Shown here: positions 49,894 to 60,217 of the stretch, piece after piece | Layout: each line of letters opens with the position of its first letter | Numbering within the stretch: position 1 is the stretch's first letter | Assembly (NCBI RefSeq): GCF_019977395.1 | Contig: NZ_AP024660.1 | Location: forward strand, 620,001-684,000 | DNA: 64,000 nucleotides | Reading direction: 5' to 3' | Origin: Arthrobacter sp. NicSoilC5 | GTDB taxonomy: Bacteria > Actinomycetota > Actinomycetes > Actinomycetales > Micrococcaceae | The notes under the pieces: generated by a model | Told to the model about the DNA's origin: nothing | The model's input: the letters and a program-made list of their open reading frames with translations, nothing else | The model's database searches: none | Program-made: the position numbers and the translations under genes

Positions 49894-50457
49894 ATGCGGA
49901 AACTGACCTACGCCATGAATGTGAGCGTTGACGGGTACATCGCAGCGCCCGGCGACGACCTTGGCTGGAGCGTACCGAGCGATGAGCTGTTCCAATGGTG
50001 GTCCGACCGGGTCGCGGCGACGGGCCTGGCGCTGTACGGCCGCAAACTCTGGGAGACCATGAGCTCGCACTGGCCGACCGCCGACCAGCAGCCTGGCGCC
50101 ACACCGGCGCAGATCGAGTTCGCCCACCGCTGGCGCGACATGCCAAAGGTGGTGTTCTCCTCGACGATCAGCACTGTCGACTGGAATGCACGCCTGGTGA
50201 CCGGCGATCCGGTCGCCGAAATCATCCGCCTCAAGACCGGCGAGGGCGGCCCCATGGACGTCGTCGGTGCCACACTCGCCGCGGCGGCCATGCGGGCCGG
50301 GCTGATCGACGAGTACGTGACCGTCACGCATCCGGTCCTGCTGGGAGGCGGCACACCGTACTTCACGGCCCTGGAAGGAAGGATGAACCTGGGCTTGGTA
50401 GAGACCCGGACATTTCCCGGTGGCGTGGTCCTGACCAGGTACCAGGCCACGCGCTGA
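49894..50457 (+). CDS. dihydrofolate reductase-like / RibD C-terminal domain protein
   Basis: 187 residues. MRKLTYAMNVSVDGYIAA is the start of the RibD-C/DHFR fold; ALYGRKLWETM and VVGATLAAAAMRAGLIDEY with VLLGGGTPYF are the conserved NADPH-site pieces. These proteins are usually annotated as dihydrofolate reductase family; their true substrate is generally unknown. ATG 49894 has a GGGAGA site. It is a single gene with an intergenic gap on each side. Confidence 0.85.
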   Translation: MRKLTYAMNVSVDGYIAAPGDDLGWSVPSDELFQWWSDRVAATGLALYGRKLWETMSSHWPTADQQPGATPAQIEFAHRWRDMPKVVFSSTISTVDWNARLVTGDPVAEIIRLKTGEGGPMDVVGATLAAAAMRAGLIDEYVTVTHPVLLGGGTPYFTALEGRMNLGLVETRTFPGGVVLTRYQATR

Positions 50458-50493
50458 GTTCCCCGGATGGATTGGGACGTCCCGAAATCACCT

Positions 50494-50694
50494 TTACAGC
50501 AGTCCGCCTTCCAGACGCTTGGTGGCAGCGCGTTCCACAAGGATGGGTACCAAGCTCCGCACGGGGCCGGCGTTGAAGGCGGAGTATTCCTCGCAGACGG
50601 CGTCTTCGACGTCCGTCCGGGAACGTCCGGGAAACCTGCCCGCAAGCGTGTTGATGACGGATATCAGTGCTTGTTGTTCCTCACCGCGCTCCAT
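50494..50694 (-). CDS. small three-helix-bundle dimerization protein (DUF3562-like)
   Basis: 66 residues. The pattern ISVINTLAGRFPGRS, then VEDAVCEEYSAFNAGPVRSLVPILVERAATKRL is that of small actinobacterial proteins with a three-helix bundle dimerization domain; function unknown. ATG 50694 has AAGAGG about 7 bases upstream; GTG 50700 is a near alternative. The opposite strand is also open but lacks family likeness. Confidence 0.6.
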   Translation of the reverse strand: MERGEEQQALISVINTLAGRFPGRSRTDVEDAVCEEYSAFNAGPVRSLVPILVERAATKRLEGGLL

Positions 50695-50832
50695 GCCCAC
50701 CTCTTCGTCGAAGTCCAGCTTAACTAGCCTGCCTAGTATTTAGGGTGGCAAGCAAAAAGTCCAACGCCAGGGTGCCGCAGAGCGCCCGCGTCCGGTGGTG
50801 GGCGGGCCTCGACCCGGACAACGCGGGCTTGG

Positions 50833-50838
50833 TACCGT
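50833..50838 (+). promoter_or_regulatory. -10 box, probable leaderless promoter for the VOC protein
   Basis: TACCGT, 7 bases before ATG 50846. Supports that start over the longer open frame from 50795. Confidence 0.4.
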
Positions 50839-50845
50839 GTGGCCC

Positions 50846-51283
50846 ATGCCCATCAAACTCGAGAATGTAGGCATCGCGGTCCGCGATTTGGAAGAGGCGA
50901 TCGCTTTCTTTACCGACCTGGGGCTCATTGTCCTGGGCCGCCAGACTGTGAGCGGGGAATGGGCCGATACCGCCGTCGGACTCGACGGCAACCACGCCCG
51001 GATAGCCATGCTCCAAACACCGGATGGCAAGGGCCGCCTCGAGCTCTTCGAATACATCCACCCCGACGCGATCGAGACTGAGCCCACCCTGCCCAACGAG
51101 ATCGGCATGCACCGCGTTGCCTTCTCCGTTGACGACATTGGCAACGCACTTGAGATCGCCGCAAGGCACGGCTGCCATCCCCTGCGTGGCGTGGCAACGT
51201 ACGAAAACGCCTACAAGCTCAGCTATGTCCGGGGCCCCAGCGGCATCATTGTGATGTTCGCGGAGGACCTGACGAAGGGCTGA
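50846..51283 (+). CDS. VOC-superfamily protein (glyoxalase/bleomycin-resistance fold)
   Basis: 145 residues with two beta-alpha-beta-beta-beta modules: KLENVGIAVRDLEEAIAFFTDLG, then MHRVAFSVDDIGNALEIAARHG and the C-terminal SYVRGPSGIIVMFAEDL. The metal ligands (His/Gln/Glu) are not all obvious, and the N-terminal His of classic members is Asn here, so whether it is an enzyme is unclear. It may be a glyoxalase-like enzyme or a binding protein. Confidence 0.82.
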   Translation: MPIKLENVGIAVRDLEEAIAFFTDLGLIVLGRQTVSGEWADTAVGLDGNHARIAMLQTPDGKGRLELFEYIHPDAIETEPTLPNEIGMHRVAFSVDDIGNALEIAARHGCHPLRGVATYENAYKLSYVRGPSGIIVMFAEDLTKG

Positions 51284-51302
51284 GCCTGCAGGCGGGCTGC
51301 AA

Positions 51303-51308
51303 TATACT
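51303..51308 (+). promoter_or_regulatory. -10 box, probable leaderless promoter for the short ORF upstream of DUF808
   Basis: TATACT, near consensus, exactly 6 bases before ATG 51315. Confidence 0.55.
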
Positions 51309-51314
51309 CCGAAT

Positions 51315-51383
51315 ATGCCCATCAAGCACCCAGCCCCCAATGCTCAACGCCCTGACCACAAGATTCGCGGGGGCCAGCTGTGA
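51315..51383 (+). CDS. 22-codon leaderless upstream ORF coupled to the DUF808 gene
   Basis: ATG 51315 opens 22 codons (MPIKHPAPNAQRPD... ending RGGQL), and its TGA (51381-51383) overlaps the GTG start of the DUF808 gene (51380-51382) as GTGA. TATACT lies 6 bases before the ATG, so it would be the first codon of the mRNA. The peptide has no hydrophobic stretch and no run of one amino acid typical of attenuators. Whether it is a regulatory leader or a stable small protein is unknown. Confidence 0.5.
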   Translation: MPIKHPAPNAQRPDHKIRGGQL

Positions 51384-52393
51384 GCGGCGGCCTCGTAGCC
51401 CTGCTGGATGACGTCGCAGCCCTGGCCCGCATCGCGGCAGCATCAGTGGATGACGTCGCCGCCGGTGCAGCCAAGGCAGGGGCCAAGGCCGCCGGGGTAG
51501 TCATCGACGACGCCGCGGTCACACCGCAGTACGTCTCAGGTGCGGACCCGTCACGCGAACTGCCGATGATCAAGAAGATCTTCTGGGGCTCCATCCGGAA
51601 CAAGCTCCTGATCATCCTGCCCGCCCTGCTGCTCATCAGCGCCTTCATCCCCTGGATCATCCCGTTCATCCTCATGCTCGGCGGCACTTACCTCTGCTAC
51701 GAGGGCGCCGAGAAGGTCTGGCACAAGCTCCGCGGCGGCCACCACGAGGAGGACGAAGCGCCGGCGGTGGAACGCGGGCACGACGCCGAGGCCAAGGTCG
51801 TCAAGGGCGCCATCACGACCGACTTCATCCTGTCCTGCGAGATCATGGTCATCTCCATGAACGAGGTGGCCACAGAATCCATCTGGGTCCGTGCGTTCAT
51901 CCTGGTCCTGGTGGCGTTCGCCATCACGGTGCTCGTGTACGGCGCCGTCGCGCTCATCGTCAAGATGGACGACATCGGTGTGCACTTGGCTGCCAAGGAC
52001 TCTCCCCGCTCCAAGCGCTTCGGGAGGTTGCTGGTCACGGGCATGCCCGCCGTGCTGGCCACCATCACCTTCGTCGGAACGATCGCCATGCTTTGGGTTG
52101 GCGGCCACATCATGCTGCAGGGCGCGCATGACCTCGGCTGGCACGCACCCTACGACCTGGTCCACGCGCTGGAGCACCCGGTGGCAGGGGTCGCGGTTGT
52201 CGGCGGTCTTTTGGCTTGGCTCGTCAACACCCTGTGCTCAACGGTCGTCGGGCTCGTCTGGGGCCTCATCGTCCTGGCGGTGGTGGGCCCGCTTCTGAAA
52301 GTGCTGCCGTTCGGCAAGGCCAAGGGCGGCCACAATGAGGCGGCCGCGTCTGCCGGGAATGGCGGCCACGGGCCCGCCGAGCCAAGAGGCTGA
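51380..52393 (+). CDS. DUF808 family inner-membrane protein (YedI-like)
   Basis: 337 residues. The N-terminus LVALLDDVAALARIAAASVDDVA is the DUF808 signature. Six or more membrane helices follow (first at about residues 72-100: LLIILPALLLISAFIPWIIPFI), with DFILSCEIMVISMNEVA near residue 152 and a C-terminal helix pair. The function of the family is unknown. GTG 51380 has GGGGG upstream and overlaps the end of a 22-codon ORF, so its translation is probably coupled. Confidence 0.88.
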   Translation: MSGGLVALLDDVAALARIAAASVDDVAAGAAKAGAKAAGVVIDDAAVTPQYVSGADPSRELPMIKKIFWGSIRNKLLIILPALLLISAFIPWIIPFILMLGGTYLCYEGAEKVWHKLRGGHHEEDEAPAVERGHDAEAKVVKGAITTDFILSCEIMVISMNEVATESIWVRAFILVLVAFAITVLVYGAVALIVKMDDIGVHLAAKDSPRSKRFGRLLVTGMPAVLATITFVGTIAMLWVGGHIMLQGAHDLGWHAPYDLVHALEHPVAGVAVVGGLLAWLVNTLCSTVVGLVWGLIVLAVVGPLLKVLPFGKAKGGHNEAAASAGNGGHGPAEPRG

Positions 52394-52417
52394 CAGGTGC
52401 CGCACCGGCCGCGCGTT

Positions 52418-53482
52418 TCAGAACGCGTAGCGGATGCGGCAGTACGGTGCGATGTCCTGGATCAGTCCGGTCAGCTGCCGCACGTAACCGGCCTTGGCCC
52501 GTAATCGGTAGCGGACGTTGTTGAAACCGTTGGACGAGGTTTTTGATTCCTGGAGGTCGGGGCGCCACAGGACGTTCTCAGCCTGCGGATGCCAGCCCAG
52601 GTTGACCTCGTGCAGCTGCTCGTTGTGGGTCAGGAAGATGACCTCCGCCGCGAGCTGGGCCTTGGCTGCCTCCGTCAATGTCGCATCGAGTTGGCGGAGC
52701 AGCGCTTCCCAGTCGGCCAGCCAGGTGTCGGTGATGATGACGGGGGAGAAGTTCACGTGCACTTCGTAGCCTGCGTCGACAAAGTCATTGACCGCGGCCA
52801 GCCGTTCCACGACCGGCGACGTCCGGACGTCAATGGACTTGGCCAGGTCCGCCGGCATCAGGGAGAAGCGGATCCGGGTGTGGCCGCCATGGTCCCACGC
52901 CAGCATTTCCCGGTTGACGAATTTGGTGGCGAAGGACAGCTTGGCGTTGGGCAGTTCGCGGAAAAGCCCCACAAGTTCCTCGACGTTGGGGCTGAGCAGC
53001 GCATCCACCGAACAGTCGCTGTTTTCGCCGATGTCATAGACCCACAGTTCCGGGTCGCACTGGTTGGGCTCCAGCTTGAGCCCCTGGCGGGTGGCGTGCC
53101 GCTCCAGCGTCGCAGCGATCTGGTCGATGTTGGCGAACACCGTAATTGGATTGCTGTAGCCCTTATGCCGCGGAACGTAGCAGTAGGCGCACGCCATGGT
53201 GCAGCCGTTCGCCGTGGAAGGTGCAATGAAGTCTGCCGAGCGGCCATTGGGTTTGACGGTCAGCGATCTTTTGATCCCCAGGACCAGCGCTTCCGTTTTG
53301 ATCCGTGACCAGCGCGGCACGTTGGTTTCGTCACCGTGCAGGTCCGGGATGTTCCAATGGCTGTCCACCAGTACGACGTCGGCGTCAGGCCAGCGCGCGA
53401 CAATCTGCTGGCCACGGGGCAGCTCCAGGGCGGCTGGCTGTGCGTAAATACGCCGGATTTGGAGCAGCCGATCGAATTCCAT
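52418..53482 (-). CDS. spore photoproduct lyase-like radical SAM protein
   Basis: 354 residues. The radical SAM motif C-x3-C-x2-C appears as CTMACAYC at about residues 94-101, followed by YVPRHKGYSNPITVFANID, and YEVHVNFSPVIITDTW in the barrel; this layout is that of SplB-like proteins. SplB of Bacillus reverses the thymine dimer spore photoproduct. The host does not form endospores, so the substrate may be a different DNA lesion or a different reaction; annotation by homology only. It is divergent from the ABC-F gene. Confidence 0.85.
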   Translation of the reverse strand: MEFDRLLQIRRIYAQPAALELPRGQQIVARWPDADVVLVDSHWNIPDLHGDETNVPRWSRIKTEALVLGIKRSLTVKPNGRSADFIAPSTANGCTMACAYCYVPRHKGYSNPITVFANIDQIAATLERHATRQGLKLEPNQCDPELWVYDIGENSDCSVDALLSPNVEELVGLFRELPNAKLSFATKFVNREMLAWDHGGHTRIRFSLMPADLAKSIDVRTSPVVERLAAVNDFVDAGYEVHVNFSPVIITDTWLADWEALLRQLDATLTEAAKAQLAAEVIFLTHNEQLHEVNLGWHPQAENVLWRPDLQESKTSSNGFNNVRYRLRAKAGYVRQLTGLIQDIAPYCRIRYAF

Positions 53483-53592
53483 GACCCCATTCTGCTTGAA
53501 CCTCCGGGGCGCAGGCGGCAGTTAAGCCCACGGCGCCATCACCGGACGGCCGGAAGTTTCTGCTGCTGAAACTGGCGTGGCCCGCCGGACGG

Positions 53593-53598
53593 TAGACT
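53593..53598 (+). promoter_or_regulatory. -10 box for the ABC-F gene
   Basis: TAGACT, about 95 bases before GTG 53693; predicted leader of about 88 bases. The 53483-53692 gap between the divergent genes holds nothing else I can name. Confidence 0.35.
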
Positions 53599-53692
53599 GG
53601 ATAGTGCCGTTCTCCGGCCACTCTGCCCCAGCGTCCCTTCGCACACAGTGCGCGGACCGTGGCGTTCCCTGTTGTGAAAGGCCTTACCTGCT

Positions 53693-55291
53693 GTGATTAC
53701 TGTCCAGGATCTTGAACTGCGCGCCGGTGCCCGGCTCCTCATGGACCAGGTGAGCTTCCGCATCGACAAAGGGGACAAGATCGGCCTGGTGGGCCGGAAC
53801 GGCGCGGGCAAGACCACGCTGACCCGTGTCCTCGCGGGCGAAGGCCTGCCCGCCGCCGGCAAGGTGACCCGCAGCGGAGAAATCGGGTACCTGCCCCAGG
53901 ACCCGCGGACCCCCGACATGGAACAGTTGGCGCGTGACCGGATCCTTTCCGCCCGAGGCCTGGACATCGTCGTCGGCAAACTGCGCAAGGCGCACGACGA
54001 AATGGCGAGCGAGGACGCCGACGTCCAGCGCAAGGCCATGAACCGGTACGACCGGCTGGAATCCGAGTTCCTCGCCGCGGGCGGCTACGCAGCCGAGGCC
54101 GAAGCAGCCTCGATCTGTTCCAACCTTGCCCTCCCTGACCGGCTGCTGAACCAGCCGCTCAAGACGCTCTCCGGCGGCCAGCGGCGCCGCGTGGAGCTTG
54201 CCCGCATCTTGTACTCGGATGCCGAAACCATGCTCCTGGACGAACCGACGAACCACCTCGACGCCGACTCCATCGCCTGGCTGCGTGACTTCCTGAAGAA
54301 CCACCAGGGCGGCCTGATCGTGATCAGCCACGACACCGATTTGCTGGAAGCCACCGTGAACAAGGTGTTCCTGCTGGACGCGAACCGTGCCAAGATCGAC
54401 TTTTACAACATGGACTGGAAGCGCTACCTCCTGCAGCGGGAAACTGACGAGCGGGCCCGGAAGCGTGAACGGGCCAACGCCGAAAAGAAGGCGCAGGTCC
54501 TCATGGACCAGGCCAACAAGATGCGGGCCAAGGCCACCAAGGCTGTTGCCGCGCAGAACATGGCCAAGCGTGCCGAGCGGCTGCTCAGCGGACTGGAAGC
54601 TGTCCGTGAGCAGGACCGCGTGGCAGCCCTGCGGTTCCCGGACCCGTCACCCTGCGGCAAGACCCCGCTCACCGCGGACGGGCTCAGCAAGTCCTACGGG
54701 TCGCTGGAGATCTTCACCGACGTGGACCTGGCCATCGACCGCGGGTCCAAGGTGGTCATCCTTGGCCTCAACGGTGCCGGCAAGACCACCCTGCTGCGCA
54801 TGCTCGCCGGTGTGGATACCCCCGACACCGGTGAGGTCATCCCGGGCCACGGCCTCAAGGTGGGCTACTACGCCCAGGAGCACGAAACCCTGGACCACAA
54901 CCGCACCGTGCTGGAGAACATGCGCTCGTCCGCACCGGACATGAAGGACGCCGAGGTGCGGGGCATCCTGGGCTCATTCCTGTTCTCCGGCGACGACGTG
55001 GACAAGCCCGCAGGCGTGCTCTCCGGTGGTGAGAAGACCCGCCTGGCCCTGGCCACCATCGTGGCCTCAAGCGCCAACGTCCTTCTCCTCGACGAGCCCA
55101 CCAACAACCTGGACCCCGCCAGCCGCGCGGAAATCCTCGGCGCGCTCCGGAACTACACCGGCGCCGTCGTGCTGGTCAGCCACGACGAAGGTGCTGTCGA
55201 GGCCCTGAACCCCGAACGGGTCGTCATGCTTCCGGACGGCGTGGAAGACCTCTGGAACGAGGACTACCTGGACCTGATCACCCTGGCCTAG
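53693..55291 (+). CDS. ABC-F family ATPase (translation factor type)
   Basis: 532 residues, two nucleotide-binding domains without membrane helices: Walker A GRNGAGKTT and GLNGAGKTT, signatures LSGGQRRRVELA and LSGGEKTRLALA, and Walker B LLDEPTNHLD and LLDEPTNNLD. The charged linker of about 75 residues between them (RETDERARKRERANAEKKAQ) is the P-site-tRNA-interaction motif region. ABC-F proteins act on the ribosome (EttA/Uup/resistance types); which type this is cannot be told. GTG 53693 is the start after GTGAAAGG. Its TAG shares CTAG with the TAG of ybaK. Confidence 0.92.
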   Translation: MITVQDLELRAGARLLMDQVSFRIDKGDKIGLVGRNGAGKTTLTRVLAGEGLPAAGKVTRSGEIGYLPQDPRTPDMEQLARDRILSARGLDIVVGKLRKAHDEMASEDADVQRKAMNRYDRLESEFLAAGGYAAEAEAASICSNLALPDRLLNQPLKTLSGGQRRRVELARILYSDAETMLLDEPTNHLDADSIAWLRDFLKNHQGGLIVISHDTDLLEATVNKVFLLDANRAKIDFYNMDWKRYLLQRETDERARKRERANAEKKAQVLMDQANKMRAKATKAVAAQNMAKRAERLLSGLEAVREQDRVAALRFPDPSPCGKTPLTADGLSKSYGSLEIFTDVDLAIDRGSKVVILGLNGAGKTTLLRMLAGVDTPDTGEVIPGHGLKVGYYAQEHETLDHNRTVLENMRSSAPDMKDAEVRGILGSFLFSGDDVDKPAGVLSGGEKTRLALATIVASSANVLLLDEPTNNLDPASRAEILGALRNYTGAVVLVSHDEGAVEALNPERVVMLPDGVEDLWNEDYLDLITLA

Positions 55292-55764
55292 CGCACCGTC
55301 AGTTCCAGGGCCCCGGTGATGCGGAGCAGGTCCTGGTAGGTGATGCTGAACATCGAGTTGTGGTCACCTGCCCCGGCCCACAGCAGCCCGTGGGCCTGCA
55401 GGGTTTCATCCAAAAGTGTCCTGATTCTCTTCGGGTGGCCCACCGGGGCGACCCCGCCGACCTTCTGTCCGGTGTGGTCCAGGACGAATGCGGGGGAGGC
55501 CCGGCGGATTTTGCCGGTCCCGAGCCGGGCCGCAACCAGCGCCGTATCAACACGGGCCGCACCGCTGGCGAGGATCAGCAGGGGTTCGCCGCCGACGTCG
55601 AAAATGAGGCTGTTGGTGATGGCGGCAAGATCGCATTTCAGCGCCTGGGCCGCGGCGGCTGCCGTGGGCACCCCCGCGGAAAAAGTCCGCACGGTGTCGC
55701 CGACTCCGGCCTCGACCAGCGCGGCGCGCACCAAGGCGACCGGACCGCCGTCGTGCTTCTCCAC
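55288..55764 (-). CDS. ybaK: YbaK/ProX-family aminoacyl-tRNA deacylase
   Basis: 158 residues. The YbaK fold is seen as AAAAALKCD-like (AQALKCDLAAITNSLIF), KIRRASPAFVLDHTGQKVGGVAPVGHP, and the C-terminal GAGDHNSMFSITYQDLLRITGA. Family members edit mischarged tRNA such as Cys-tRNA(Pro) in trans. GTG 55764 lies 3 bases after the SURF1 stop, so it is the last gene of a DUF3099-unknown-SURF1-ybaK operon. Its stop overlaps the ABC-F stop by 4 bases on the other strand. Confidence 0.88.
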   Translation of the reverse strand: MEKHDGGPVALVRAALVEAGVGDTVRTFSAGVPTAAAAAQALKCDLAAITNSLIFDVGGEPLLILASGAARVDTALVAARLGTGKIRRASPAFVLDHTGQKVGGVAPVGHPKRIRTLLDETLQAHGLLWAGAGDHNSMFSITYQDLLRITGALELTVR

Positions 55765-55767
55765 GTC

Positions 55768-58215
<2,448 letters not shown>

Positions 58216-58355
58216 CCCTTCGGCCTCCGCCGCTGCAGCAAACTAGCCCCGCGGTCCTTATTTGTCGAAGTCAGACAACGGATATTGACCATGGCCGCTG
58301 GCATGATGGACTGCAGGCCACAACGATTTAGATGTTTCGAACAAAGGAAGCTCGT

Positions 58356-59120
58356 ATGGGACTGCTGGACAACAAGACGGCGATCGTCACCGGATCATCG
58401 CGGGGCATTGGCGCTGACGTAGCCAAGATCCTCGCCTCGGAGGGCGCCGCCGTCGTGGTCAACTACCGCCAGAAGGCACCCCGCGCCAACAAAGTGGTGC
58501 AGGGCATCGAAGCCGACGGCGGCCGGGCCGTCGCGGTCGGCGCGGACCTCACCACCCAGGAGGGTGTCCAGGCCCTGGCCAGCGCCGCCATGGAGAACTT
58601 CGGGTCCCTGGACATCCTGGTCCTGAACGCCTCCGGCGGCATGGAGACCGGAATGGGGGAGGACTACGCACTCAAGCTGAACCGCGACGCCCAGGTGAAC
58701 ATGCTCAACGCGGCGGTGCCCCTGATGAAGGAAGGCTCGCGCGTGGTCTTCGTGACCAGCCACCAGGCCCACTTCATCAACACCGTCCCCACCATGCCGG
58801 CCTACGAGCCGGTGGCCCGCAGCAAGCGCGCCGGCGAGGACGCACTCCGGGACCTGATCCCCAACCTGGCGGAGAAGGGCATCAGCCTGGTGGTGGTGTC
58901 CGGCGACATGATCGAGGGCACGGTCACCGCCACGCTCCTGGACCGCTCCACCCCGGGCGCCATCGAAGCGCGCCGCGCCGAAGCCGGGAAGCTGTACTCG
59001 GTGGAGGAGTTCGCGCAGGTTGTTGCCGGAATGGCAACGGCCGACGTCGAGTCCGGCCACACTGAGTACGCCGGCGGTGCCGACTACTTCGGCAAGAGCG
59101 CCGGGCAGGCTTCCAGCTAA
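58356..59120 (+). CDS. SDR-family oxidoreductase with FabI-like Tyr-x6-Lys spacing
   Basis: 254 residues. TGSSRGIGADVAKIL is the cofactor loop and NASGG replaces NAGG. The presumed catalytic Tyr150 and Lys157 lie seven apart (YEPVARSK), the Tyr-x6-Lys spacing of enoyl-ACP reductases rather than the Tyr-x3-Lys of FabG. Function as a reductase in lipid metabolism is plausible beside fabG, but the substrate is open. ATG 58356 has AAAGGA upstream, so the in-frame ATG at 58332 is not favoured. A strong terminator follows. Confidence 0.85.
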   Translation: MGLLDNKTAIVTGSSRGIGADVAKILASEGAAVVVNYRQKAPRANKVVQGIEADGGRAVAVGADLTTQEGVQALASAAMENFGSLDILVLNASGGMETGMGEDYALKLNRDAQVNMLNAAVPLMKEGSRVVFVTSHQAHFINTVPTMPAYEPVARSKRAGEDALRDLIPNLAEKGISLVVVSGDMIEGTVTATLLDRSTPGAIEARRAEAGKLYSVEEFAQVVAGMATADVESGHTEYAGGADYFGKSAGQASS

Positions 59121-59136
59121 GCAGCAGCTGGCAGAT

Positions 59137-59171
59137 GGCCCCCGCCGCCGGGTAATCCGGCGGCGGGGGCC
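59137..59171. terminator. bidirectional terminator between the SDR gene and serB
   Basis: GGCCCCCGCCGCCGG and CCGGCGGCGGGGGCC form a perfect 15-base stem around GTAAT, followed by GCTTTGTTAT. It lies between convergent genes. Confidence 0.85.
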
Positions 59172-59197
59172 GCTTTGTTATGGGGCGTTGCGGGGGC

Positions 59198-60091
59198 TCA
59201 GACCCGGGCGATGTGGCGGACGGCGTCCAAGTACGGCATGTTCAGGGCGGCGTCGGCCACGGCGCGGACAGCGGGCTTGGCGTTGAAGGCCACCCCGATC
59301 CCGGCGGCGCCCAGCATGTCCAGGTCGTTGGCGCCGTCGCCCACGGCGATGGTGTGCTCCAGCGCGATGCCCTCGGCGGCAGCCCACTCCCGCAGGTACT
59401 TTTCCTTCGCTGCCCTGTCTACGACCGCGCCCAGCACCTTGCCGGTCAGCGCGCCGTCGACGATTTCCAGCTCGTTGGCCTGCCAGTAGTCCAGGCCCAG
59501 GTCCCCGGCAATAGGCTCCAGGATCTGGTTGAAGCCGCCGGACACCACAGCCACCGTGTGGCCGGCGGCTTTGAAAGCGGCCACGAGCTGATCGGCACCT
59601 TCGCTGAGCTTCACTTCTTTGCGGACGGAATGGACGACGTCGGCGGGCAGCCCCGCGAGCACCGCCACCCGGGCGTGGAGGCTTTGGGCAAAATCGAGTT
59701 CGCCGCGCATGGCAGCTTCCGTTACGGCCGCCACTTCCTCGCGCTTGCCGGCGTACGCGGCCAGGAGTTCGATGACCTCCTGCTGGATCAGGGTGGAGTC
59801 CACATCCATGATCAGCAGCTTGCGGGCCGCAGAGCGGAGCCCGGAGGGCACCAGGGCCGTGTCAAAACCATCGGTTGCGGCATCCGCCACAGCCCGGCGG
59901 AGGGCGGCCAGGCCGGCCGCGGTGGCGTCGGGAAGGGCCAGGTCAAGAACCTGGACCCCATACCGGCTGTCACCGGCGGAGGATTCAGACAGCAGCTCTG
60001 CGCCGTGTGACGAAAGGACGGAACGCAGCTGCTCCAGCCCGGCGGGGGTCATATTCAGGCCATAGCTGACCGCAGTCACGTTCGAAGTCAT
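59198..60091 (-). CDS. serB: phosphoserine phosphatase
   Basis: 297 residues. After an ACT-like N-terminal domain of about 100 residues, the HAD core has KLLIMDVDSTLIQQEVIELLA (motif I), VVSGGFNQIL (motif II), and AVGDGANDLDMLGAAGIGVAFNAKP (motifs III/IV), the SerB signature. It makes serine from phosphoserine. TAAGAT 7 bases before ATG 60091 suggests a leaderless mRNA. Confidence 0.95.
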   Translation of the reverse strand: MTSNVTAVSYGLNMTPAGLEQLRSVLSSHGAELLSESSAGDSRYGVQVLDLALPDATAAGLAALRRAVADAATDGFDTALVPSGLRSAARKLLIMDVDSTLIQQEVIELLAAYAGKREEVAAVTEAAMRGELDFAQSLHARVAVLAGLPADVVHSVRKEVKLSEGADQLVAAFKAAGHTVAVVSGGFNQILEPIAGDLGLDYWQANELEIVDGALTGKVLGAVVDRAAKEKYLREWAAAEGIALEHTIAVGDGANDLDMLGAAGIGVAFNAKPAVRAVADAALNMPYLDAVRHIARV

Positions 60092-60098
60092 GCCTGCA

Positions 60099-60104
60099 AT
60101 CTTA
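60099..60104 (-). promoter_or_regulatory. -10 box, probable leaderless promoter for serB
   Basis: TAAGAT (minus strand), 7 bases from ATG 60091. Confidence 0.5.
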
Positions 60105-60203
60105 GTCAGCGCGGGTGGGGTGTCCTGAATTCGTTGCGGGCGGCCGCGGCGAAACCCTTTAGGGAGCCTTCACACCGGTTATCAGTCATCTTCTTTTTTG
60201 TCC

Positions 60204-60209
60204 TAGTGT
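60204..60209 (+). promoter_or_regulatory. -10 box, probable leaderless promoter for the ABC ATPase at 60218
   Basis: TAGTGT, 8 bases before ATG 60218; supports that start over the longer frame from 60134. Confidence 0.4.
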
Positions 60210-60217
60210 CTACTCCT

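Noticed and set aside
50723..50737. ACTAG-N5-CTAGT inverted repeat upstream of the small dimerization protein
   Set aside because: Short arms, no link to a regulator; could be chance.
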